The notes beneath the pieces were generated by a model. That model saw nothing but the letters and a program-made list of their open reading frames with translations. It had not been told where the DNA came from and did no database searches. Positions 15,866 to 21,228 of a stretch of DNA of 21,228 bases are shown here, piece after piece (positions within the stretch are counted from its first letter, which is position 1; every line of letters begins with the position of its first letter). This stretch comes from DATFEN01 sp035691285 (GTDB lineage Bacteria > Acidobacteriota > Vicinamibacteria > Fen-336). The stretch is from contig DASSJI010000044.1 in the NCBI GenBank assembly GCA_035691285.1, positions 1-21,228 of the forward strand, in the 5' to 3' direction. Position numbers and translations under genes: made by a program.

Positions 15866-16527
15866 GCTCGCACCTCCACTCCGCGCTTCTCGCACAGGGG
15901 CTCGATCGGGCAGCGCGCGCACGACGGACGGGGCCGGCACGCCTCCTTGGCGAGCCGTACGAGCTGCGCATGGTAGTCGTTGAACAGGTTCGCATCGCGC
16001 GGCAGGCGCCGGTGGAAGAACGCCTGGACCGCCTCGTAGCTCTCGCCGCCCCGGAGCAGGCCGAGACGCTCGAAGACGCGGCGCGTGTAGGCGTCGACGA
16101 CGAAGAACGCGTGGCCCGCCGCGTACAGAAGGATCGCGTCGGCGGTCTCCGGCCCGATTCCCGGCACGTCCAGGAGCTGTCGTCGCAGGCGCATGGGCTC
16201 CTGACGGGCCATCCGCGCCACCCGTCCGCCGAATTCCCGCCCGAGCAAGTCCAGAAACGCGCGGACGCGGCGCGCCTTGACGCGGAACGTCCCCGACGAG
16301 CGCAAGAGGGGCGCCAGCCGAGATGCGGGCAGCGCATCCAGCGCACGGAAGCTCAGCAGGCCCCGGGCGCGCAGTCCGCGGAGCGTCCTCTCCGCGTTCG
16401 CCCACGCCGTGTTCTGGGTCAGGATCGCGCCGAGGCACACCTCGAAGCTCGTCCGTCCGGGCCACCAGCCCGCCGGACCGTAGGACCGCCGGAGGCGCCG
16501 GTAGACGGCCAGCGGACGCGGGCTCAT
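15862..16527 (-). CDS. HhH-GPD DNA glycosylase, EndoIII superfamily, MagIII/COG2231-like, with 4Fe-4S cluster, 221 aa
   Basis: The domain order follows endonuclease III: ILTQNTAWANAERTL (37-49), helix-hairpin-helix LLDVPGIGPETADAI (118-132), catalytic aspartate D145 in VVDAYTRRVF, and a C-terminal iron-sulfur cluster loop with C197-X5-C203-X2-C206-X5-C212. At the position of the catalytic lysine of true EndoIII (GxGxKTA) there is Glu127 (GIGPETAD). That pattern is known from the 3-methyladenine glycosylase III branch (Helicobacter MagIII-like) and predicts a monofunctional glycosylase acting on alkylated bases without lyase activity. ATG 16527 is chosen because the family begins near this point; an upstream ATG at 16575 would run through the divergent promoter. 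It is the first gene of the repair operon. Confidence 0.9.
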   Translation of the reverse strand: MSPRPLAVYRRLRRSYGPAGWWPGRTSFEVCLGAILTQNTAWANAERTLRGLRARGLLSFRALDALPASRLAPLLRSSGTFRVKARRVRAFLDLLGREFGGRVARMARQEPMRLRRQLLDVPGIGPETADAILLYAAGHAFFVVDAYTRRVFERLGLLRGGESYEAVQAFFHRRLPRDANLFNDYHAQLVRLAKEACRPRPSCARCPIEPLCEKRGVEVRA

Positions 16528-16548
16528 CGTGGGCACGATACCGGAAAA

Positions 16549-16578
16549 TTGACATCGCGGAGGGCCATCCTCCATAAT
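16549..16578 (+). promoter_or_regulatory. Sigma70-type promoter: TTGACA - 18 bases - CATAAT
   Basis: A perfect -35 TTGACA (16549-16554) and a 5/6 match -10 CATAAT (16573-16578) are separated by 18 bases. The expected transcription start lies near 16585, giving a leader of about 50 bases before ATG 16638, which has the ribosome site GAGGG at 16629-16633. In such GC-rich DNA a consensus -35 in the right place is unlikely by chance. It would drive the GAF protein, lytic transglycosylase and rph genes. Confidence 0.75.
16559..16573. promoter_or_regulatory. Small inverted repeat GGAGG-N5-CCTCC in the promoter spacer
   Basis: GGAGG (16559-16563) and CCTCC (16569-16573) form a perfect 5-base dyad lying between the -35 and -10 boxes, a classic operator position. 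The arms are short and the sequence GC-rich, so chance is a real alternative. Confidence 0.35.
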
Positions 16579-16637
16579 CGCGAAGCGCGCGTAAGTCCAG
16601 ACGAGGCCGTGATTTCGACGTTCACGCCGAGGGTGAG

Positions 16638-17957
16638 ATGAGCCTGGAAGACGAACTCAAGGCAAGAGCGCTCGCGCTGATCAGCCAACAGATGGCCAAC
16701 TGGGTGGTCGACATCCAGCGCCAGATCCAGGAGCACCAGGGCAACCTCGTCCGCGCCCTCGACGAGCTCTCCGAATCCACTGCCCGCTACGACGAGAAGA
16801 TCGACGAGGCGTCCATCGCGCAGGCGATGGCCGAGGCGCTGGCCTCCGCGCCGCCCCCGGCCCCGGCGGCCGGTCCGGGGATGGACCGCCTCCGGGCGTC
16901 GCTCGGCGAGATCGAGAAGGGCACGAGCCTCTCGGAGGTGCTGACGTACCTCGTCAACGAGGTCTCGCGCTACGCCGAGCGCACGGCCATGTTCATCGTG
17001 AAGGGGCCCAGCGCGATCGGCTGGTACGCGAAGGGCGTCGAGCCGGCGGACGCGGTGAAGCAGATCAGCGTCCCGCTCGCGGCCGACACGGTCTTCCGCA
17101 ACGTCTCCCACTCGCGCCAGTCGATGCGCGGCCACATGGGCCACACTCCGGGCACGGCCCAAGCCATGGCGCGCCTCGGCGGGCAGCCGCAGGCGCTGCT
17201 CGCGGTGCCGCTGCTCCTGCAGCGCGACAAGCTCGCGGCGATCCTCTATTGCGACAGCGTCCAGGACGAGGTCCCGGCCGACGACGCCGCCTTGATCGAG
17301 ATCCTGGTGCTGTTCGCGGCGAAGAGCATCGACCTGCTCTCGGTTCCCAAGGCCGCGCCCGCCGTGGCCCGCACCACGTCCGGGAGCACGCCCGAGCGCG
17401 CGCAGGCCATCGCCGCCGCGCCCCCCGCGCGGCCGGCGCCGCCGCCCCCACCCGCGCCACACCCGGTCGAAGACGAGGGATCCGGCACCGTCATGTTCCG
17501 GCCGGGACAGGCCCCCGCCCCGAGACCCGCTCCTCCACCTCCCCCGCCGCCGGCAGCCGAGGCCGAGTCGGGCACGGTCATGTTCAAGGCCGGCAGCATC
17601 CCCGGCATCCCGGCGAGGCCTGCGGCGCCTCCGCCGCCGCCTCCTCCGCCCAGGCCCGCGCCGCCGCCGCCGGCCGCCGCCCCGGCCATCGCTCCCGAGG
17701 ACCAGAAGGCCCACGAGGACGCGAAGCGCTTCGCGCGCCTCGTGGTGAGCGAGATCAAGCTCTACAACGAGGCGAAGGTGACCGAGGGGCGCCGCCAGAG
17801 GGACCTCTACGAGCGCCTCAAGGAGGACATCGAGCGGGGTCGCGCGATGTACCAGGAGCGCGTCTCCCCGAAGGTGCGCGAAACGACCAGCTACTTCGTG
17901 GACGAGCTGGTCCGGATCCTGGCCGGCGGCGACGCGAGCGCCCTCGGCCCCATGTGA
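16638..17957 (+). CDS. GAF-like domain protein with proline-rich linkers and repeated SGTVMF motif, 439 aa
   Basis: ATG 16638 has GAGGG five bases upstream. The N-terminus (1-70) is amphipathic helix or coiled coil. Residues about 85-235 resemble a GAF fold (SLSEVLTYLVNEVSRYAERT, AMFIVKGPSAIGWYAKGV, ALLAVPLLLQRDKLAAILYC). Two proline tracts (about 262-310 and 322-352) surround two copies of a short motif after acidic residues, EGSGTVMFRPG (T284) and ESGTVMFKAG (T313). The end (about 355-430) is a charged helical domain, AKRFARLVVSEIKLYNEAKV then RDLYERLKEDIERGR, of a kind I associate with signalling proteins of Deltaproteobacteria and Acidobacteria. No signal peptide, so cytoplasmic. A role in signalling, perhaps as a kinase substrate through the two threonines, is inference. 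Its TGA overlaps the GTG of the next gene. Confidence 0.85.
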   Translation: MSLEDELKARALALISQQMANWVVDIQRQIQEHQGNLVRALDELSESTARYDEKIDEASIAQAMAEALASAPPPAPAAGPGMDRLRASLGEIEKGTSLSEVLTYLVNEVSRYAERTAMFIVKGPSAIGWYAKGVEPADAVKQISVPLAADTVFRNVSHSRQSMRGHMGHTPGTAQAMARLGGQPQALLAVPLLLQRDKLAAILYCDSVQDEVPADDAALIEILVLFAAKSIDLLSVPKAAPAVARTTSGSTPERAQAIAAAPPARPAPPPPPAPHPVEDEGSGTVMFRPGQAPAPRPAPPPPPPPAAEAESGTVMFKAGSIPGIPARPAAPPPPPPPPRPAPPPPAAAPAIAPEDQKAHEDAKRFARLVVSEIKLYNEAKVTEGRRQRDLYERLKEDIERGRAMYQERVSPKVRETTSYFVDELVRILAGGDASALGPM

Positions 17958-20161
17958 GGGGGGCCACTGCGGCCCATTCGAGACCCGTGCTCCGCTGTTG
18001 CGTGCTGTCTGCGGCGCTCCTCGTCGCCTCCGCCGTGCCGGCCGGCGCGCGCTACTGGATCGCGCCGGACCCCAAGGACGCCTCCGAGGCGGCGATTCGC
18101 GAAGCCCTCTCGAGGTCCGCGTTCGCGGGGCCCGAGGCGATCGCCGCCGCGCTGAACGCGATCGCGGACGCCGCTCCCGGCAGCCGAGCCGCCGCCCTCG
18201 CGCGGCTGGCCGCGGGCCTGGAGCTCGTCGACGCCGACAAGCCCGATGCGGCCCTCGCCGCGCTGCGTCACGACGAGGTCGCTGCCGCGGACCTTCCGGA
18301 CTACGCGCTCTTCGGAGTCGCCCGAGCCCTCGAGGCGAAGAAGGACAAGGGCGCCGGCGCCGCGTACGTCGCGGCCGCCGACGCGCGGGCCGACGGCCCA
18401 CTCTTCTGCGCGGCGCTCGGGCGCGGCTCCGAGCTGCTCGCCGAGAGCGGCGACACGGCGGGCGCGCTCCGGGCCCTCGAACGCTGCGTCGAGGGCTGCG
18501 CCGAGCGGCGCGCCAGCAGCCTGCTCGCGCTGGGGCGCCTTCACGAGAAGGCCCGCAGCCTCAAGTCCGCCGCCGAGGCCTACGACCGCCTCGACCGCGA
18601 GTACCCGGCCTCTGCGCAGGCCCGGTCCGTGGAGAAGACGCTGCGGGCGCTGGCTACGTACCTGCAGCCCGAGGACCCCGCCGCCCGCGACGCCCGCAGC
18701 CTCGCGAAGGCCGTGGCGCTCCTGGAGTCGGGGCAGGCGCGCGAGGCCCTCGCGATCCTTCGCGCGCTCCACGGGCGACCGCTGGCGGGCGGCGACGCCG
18801 ACCGCGTGCGCACCAAGCTCGGCCGCGCCTATCTCGCGCTGAAGCGACCCAAGGACGCGGAGGCCGAGCTGCGCGCGGTCCCGGCGGACTCGCCTCACGG
18901 CGGCGAGGCGGCGTTCTACAGGGCGCGCGCCGTCGCGGCGCGCACCAGCCGTCCCGACGCGTACGAGGACGTCGCCACGGCCTTCGCGGGAGCGCCGTGG
19001 GGCGAGGAGGCGCTGCTCTCTCTCGCCAATCACTACCAGAAGGACGCCCGGGACGACGAGGCGCTGCCCTACTACCGGCGGCTGCTCGAGGGCTATCCCG
19101 ACGGCCGGCACTTCGACCGCGCCGGGTGGCGCGTCGGCTGGGGCGAGTTCCGGGCCGGCGACTACGCCGCTGCGGCGACGACCCTGGAGAGGGTCGCGCG
19201 GCTCAAGCCCAAGAGCGGCTACGCCGGGGGGATGCTGTACTGGGCGGGCCGGGCCAAGGCGGGGCTCGGAGACACACCGGGCGCGCGGGCGCTGCTCCAG
19301 GAGGTCGTGGTCCGGTACAAGAATTCCTACCACGGCCTGCGGGCACAGGAGGCGCTGCAGCGGCTCCCGCGGGGACCGGCCCTCGACGCGGCGTCCGTCG
19401 TCCCGCTGCGCGAGGCGGGCGCGCTGCCGGAAGCCGACGTCGCCCGGGTCGAGCGCCTCCTGCTCATCGGCCGCCTCGACGCCGCGCACGACGAGCTGCG
19501 ACGGCTTCCCCAGGAGCCACTGGTGCAGGCGACGCTGGCCTTCATCGATCATCGCCGCGGCCGCCTGCGGCCCGCGATGGTCTCGATGCGGCGGGCCTAT
19601 CCGGACTGGATCTCCGAGCGCGGGAGCCGGCTGCCCGAGGAGGTGTGGCGCATCCTCTACCCGCTCGAGTTCGACCAGCTCCTCCGCCAGAAAGCCGCGG
19701 AGGAGTCCCTGGACGCGTCCCTGGTGGCGGGCCTCATCTGCCAGGAGTCGACCTTCGATCCCGGCGCCGTGAGCCCGGCGGGCGCCCGCGGCCTGATGCA
19801 GGTGATCCCGCCCACGGGGCGCGCCCTGGCCCGCGAGCTGCGCGTGCGCTACCGCTCGAGCGACCTGCTGAGCCCGACCACGAGCCTGGACTTCGGCACG
19901 CGGTACCTGCGCCAGCTCTTCGATCGCTTCGGCGGCCGCGTCGAGCTGGCGCTCGCCGCCTACAACGCCGGCCCCCACCGCGTGGACGCCTGGACCGCCG
20001 GGCGCCCCGACATGCCCGAAGAGGAGTTCGTGGAGAGCATCCCGTTCACCGAGACCCGCCACTACGTCATGACCGTCCTCGCGAGCCGCGAACAGTACCG
20101 CCGGCTCTACGGGCTGGGACCGAGCGCCGCGGGTTCTACGGCGACGGCGGGCGGCCGATGA
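17954..20161 (+). CDS. Soluble lytic murein transglycosylase (Slt70-like), 735 aa
   Basis: It cleaves peptidoglycan between MurNAc and GlcNAc with formation of 1,6-anhydro-MurNAc. The C-terminal SLT domain (about 575-720) has catalytic E598 in ICQESTFDP, GARGLMQVIP (about 610-619) and AYNAGP (669-674). Before it lies a long, helical, TPR-rich superhelix typical of Slt70-type enzymes (for example ALLALGRLHEKARSLKSAAEAYDRL and EALPYYRRLLEGYP). The protein is somewhat longer than E. coli Slt (about 645 aa). A signal peptide is present (LRCCVLSAALLVASAVPAGA). GTG 17954 is reported because it forms the GTGA overlap with the previous stop, as elsewhere in this window; GTG 17987, which starts right at the hydrophobic core, is a good alternative (724 aa). 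The stop TGA overlaps the rph ATG. Confidence 0.93.
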   Translation: MRGATAAHSRPVLRCCVLSAALLVASAVPAGARYWIAPDPKDASEAAIREALSRSAFAGPEAIAAALNAIADAAPGSRAAALARLAAGLELVDADKPDAALAALRHDEVAAADLPDYALFGVARALEAKKDKGAGAAYVAAADARADGPLFCAALGRGSELLAESGDTAGALRALERCVEGCAERRASSLLALGRLHEKARSLKSAAEAYDRLDREYPASAQARSVEKTLRALATYLQPEDPAARDARSLAKAVALLESGQAREALAILRALHGRPLAGGDADRVRTKLGRAYLALKRPKDAEAELRAVPADSPHGGEAAFYRARAVAARTSRPDAYEDVATAFAGAPWGEEALLSLANHYQKDARDDEALPYYRRLLEGYPDGRHFDRAGWRVGWGEFRAGDYAAAATTLERVARLKPKSGYAGGMLYWAGRAKAGLGDTPGARALLQEVVVRYKNSYHGLRAQEALQRLPRGPALDAASVVPLREAGALPEADVARVERLLLIGRLDAAHDELRRLPQEPLVQATLAFIDHRRGRLRPAMVSMRRAYPDWISERGSRLPEEVWRILYPLEFDQLLRQKAAEESLDASLVAGLICQESTFDPGAVSPAGARGLMQVIPPTGRALARELRVRYRSSDLLSPTTSLDFGTRYLRQLFDRFGGRVELALAAYNAGPHRVDAWTAGRPDMPEEEFVESIPFTETRHYVMTVLASREQYRRLYGLGPSAAGSTATAGGR

Positions 20162-20967
20162 GCTTCCGGATCGGCGACTTCAAGCTGAAGATCGACCCGG
20201 CCGTCCTCGGCAAGAAGGGCAGCGGGCCGCGCTTCGACGGGCGCCGTGTCGACGAGCTGCGCGAGATCGCGATCACGCGAGGCTTCAGCAAGCACGCCGA
20301 GGGCTCGGCGCTGATCGAGGTGGGCGACACCAAGGTCGTCTGCACCGCCAGCGTCGAGGAGCGCGTGCCGCCGTTCCTCAAGGGCAAGGGCGAGGGCTGG
20401 ATCACGTGCGAGTACGGCATGCTGCCGCGGGCCACTTCCACGCGGACGCAGCGCGAGGCCAGCAAGGGCGCGCCTTCGGGCCGCACCCACGAGATCCAGC
20501 GGCTGATCGGCCGCTCCCTGCGCAGCGTGGTGGACCTGGCGGCGCTGGGCGAGCGCACGCTGTGGGTCGACTGCGACGTGATCCAGGCCGACGGCGGCAC
20601 CCGCACGGCGTCGATCACCGGCGCCTTCGTGGCCGTCGTCGATGCCCTGCGGCGCCTGAAGGGCCAGGGCGCGTTCGTGGAGCTGCCGGTCCTCGACTTC
20701 GTCGCCGCGACCTCCGTGGGCCGCGTCGGCGGCGAGATCCTGCTCGACCTCGCCTACGAGGAGGACTCGAAGGCCGAGGTGGACATGAACGTCGTCAAGA
20801 CGGGCCGCGGCCTGTTCGTCGAGATCCAGGGCACGGCCGAGAAGACGCCGTTCAGCGACGACGAGATGCGGAGGCTCCTGGCCGCGGCCGACAAGGGCAT
20901 CCAGGAGCTGATCGCGCACCAGAAGAAGGCGCTCGGCGAGTTCGAGTTGAAGCGCCCCAAGCCCTAG
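20158..20967 (+). CDS. rph: Ribonuclease PH, 269 aa
   Basis: This is a phosphate-dependent 3'-to-5' exoribonuclease that trims tRNA 3' ends and takes part in rRNA turnover. The family's sequence is readable throughout: RFDGRRVDELREIAI (25-39), SKHAEGSALIEVGDTKVVC, GEGWITCEYGMLPRATSTR, GRTHEIQRLIGRSLRSVVDL with the phosphate-binding Arg109, DCDVIQADGGTRTASITGA, and AEVDMNVVKTG. ATG 20158 overlaps the transglycosylase stop in ATGA (20158-20161). It adds about 24 residues before the usual start of the family (RFDGR); no closer start codon is available, so the extension seems real. Its TAG (20965-20967) shares the CTAG at 20964-20967 with the stop of the convergent rdgB-like gene. Confidence 0.96.
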   Translation: MSFRIGDFKLKIDPAVLGKKGSGPRFDGRRVDELREIAITRGFSKHAEGSALIEVGDTKVVCTASVEERVPPFLKGKGEGWITCEYGMLPRATSTRTQREASKGAPSGRTHEIQRLIGRSLRSVVDLAALGERTLWVDCDVIQADGGTRTASITGAFVAVVDALRRLKGQGAFVELPVLDFVAATSVGRVGGEILLDLAYEEDSKAEVDMNVVKTGRGLFVEIQGTAEKTPFSDDEMRRLLAAADKGIQELIAHQKKALGEFELKRPKP

Positions 20968-21228
20968 CCCGCGTCGCGCAGGCGCGCGAGGAACTCGCGC
21001 AGGCGCGCGAAGGCCTTGCCCCGGTGGCTCACGCGATCCTTCTGCTCGCGCGCAACCTCTCCGAAGGTCCTGCCGAAGGGCGGATAGAAGAAGATGGGGT
21101 CGTAGCCGAATCCGTTCGAGCCGCGCGGCTCCTCGGCGATCCGGCCCTCCACGATCTCCGTCGCCTGGAACAGGATCTCATCGCCCCGCGCCAGCGCCAC
21201 GCAGCTCGTGAAGCGCGCGCCCCGTTTC
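20964..21228 (-). CDS. rdgB: RdgB/HAM1 non-canonical purine NTP pyrophosphatase, C-terminal part; 5' end outside window
   Basis: The family hydrolyses dITP, XTP and ITP to monophosphates, keeping deaminated purines out of DNA and RNA. The visible part reads ARFTSCVALARGDEILF, then EGRIAEEPRGSNGFGYDPIF (substrate-binding SNGFGYDP), FGRTFGEVAREQKDRVSHRGKAF with the conserved SHRGKA, and a closing helix. The frame is open to the right edge, so roughly the first half is missing; the GTG at 21200 is internal. In many bacteria rdgB follows rph in the same direction, but here the two genes are convergent and their stop codons overlap in one CTAG palindrome. Confidence 0.95.
   Translation of the reverse strand, partial: KRGARFTSCVALARGDEILFQATEIVEGRIAEEPRGSNGFGYDPIFFYPPFGRTFGEVAREQKDRVSHRGKAFARLREFLARLRDAG

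Larger units (their letters stand above)
16528..16637. other. Divergent intergenic region between the repair operon and the GAF/Slt/rph operon
   Basis: These 110 bases hold a good rightward promoter (16549-16578). Leftward, towards the glycosylase start, GGTATCGTG (complement around 16531-16539) gives only a poor -10 with no clear -35. The two transcription units probably share this short region. Confidence 0.6.

Noticed and set aside
16528..16575. Earlier ATG for the DNA glycosylase at 16575
   Set aside because: It would place the first 16 codons over the divergent promoter and add residues not seen in the family; ATG 16527 fits the usual N-terminus.
17262..17953. Proline/alanine codon tracts in the GAF protein as a possible tandem DNA repeat or frameshift
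   Set aside because: The frame is continuous, the tracts are irregular at DNA level, and the conserved C-terminal helical domain follows in frame; it is a proline-rich linker.
17891..20062. Long minus-strand open frame antisense to the lytic transglycosylase
   Set aside because: No recognisable motif; the plus strand has the full SLT catalytic motifs and signal peptide.
1..21228. CRISPR array, tRNA genes, insertion sequences, phage or toxin-antitoxin genes
   Set aside because: I looked on both strands for regular short repeats, cloverleaf sequences, transposase-like proteins and small paired genes and found none beyond the tRNA-like ends of tmRNA.

Overview
The window is a GC-rich (roughly 70% by eye), gene-dense piece of bacterial chromosome with ordinary replication, RNA, DNA-repair and cell-wall genes plus two large signalling kinases. 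The kinases combine a Pkn-type kinase domain, one membrane segment, a TolB-like domain and TPRs. Together with the GC content and the abundance of secreted TPR proteins, this architecture suggests an Acidobacteriota-type organism. That placement is an inference from gene style; no rRNA is present to prove it. I see no transposase, integrase, CRISPR array, phage gene or tRNA gene. The only RNA gene is ssrA (tmRNA).

Layout from left to right. (1) 1-4257, plus strand: two tandem paralogous receptor-like Ser/Thr kinases. The first is cut by the left edge and shows only its sensor/TPR part. The second is complete. The two share perfectly identical DNA blocks at both ends of the homologous region. 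(2) 4270-10992, minus strand: a compact seven-gene block, in transcription order a retropepsin-like aspartic protease, an orphan family-3 solute-binding protein, an N-acetylmuramoyl-L-alanine amidase, a GerMN-domain protein, a class I/II aminotransferase, a DUF3592-like membrane protein and a secreted TPR protein with an embedded thioredoxin-like CxxC domain. Amidase, GerMN, aminotransferase and DUF3592 are chained by 4-base GTGA/ATGA stop-start overlaps, so they are probably translationally coupled. (3) 11071-11424, plus strand: tmRNA with tag (A)ANDNLALAA, transcribed divergently from block 2. (4) 11431-16527, minus strand: a repair block of an EndoIII-superfamily glycosylase, a secreted protein of unknown function, SbcD and SbcC. 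(5) 16549-20967, plus strand: a strong sigma70-like promoter, a GAF-like/proline-rich protein, a Slt70-like lytic transglycosylase and RNase PH, again chained by 4-base overlaps. (6) 20964 to the right edge, minus strand: RdgB/HAM1 NTP pyrophosphatase, convergent with rph and sharing a CTAG tetranucleotide that is a stop codon on both strands.

Functional reading: blocks 2 and 5 both carry peptidoglycan hydrolases (an amidase and a lytic transglycosylase) with envelope accessory proteins. Block 4 supplies double-strand-break/hairpin processing and base-excision repair. tmRNA and RNase PH belong to RNA quality control, and RdgB to nucleotide-pool sanitation. I did not find a clear new defence or mobile system. 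The least-described items are the GAF/proline-rich protein with a repeated SGTVMF motif, the TPR-thioredoxin hybrid, the secreted protein inside the repair operon, and the kinase tandem duplication with its gene-conversion-like pattern.
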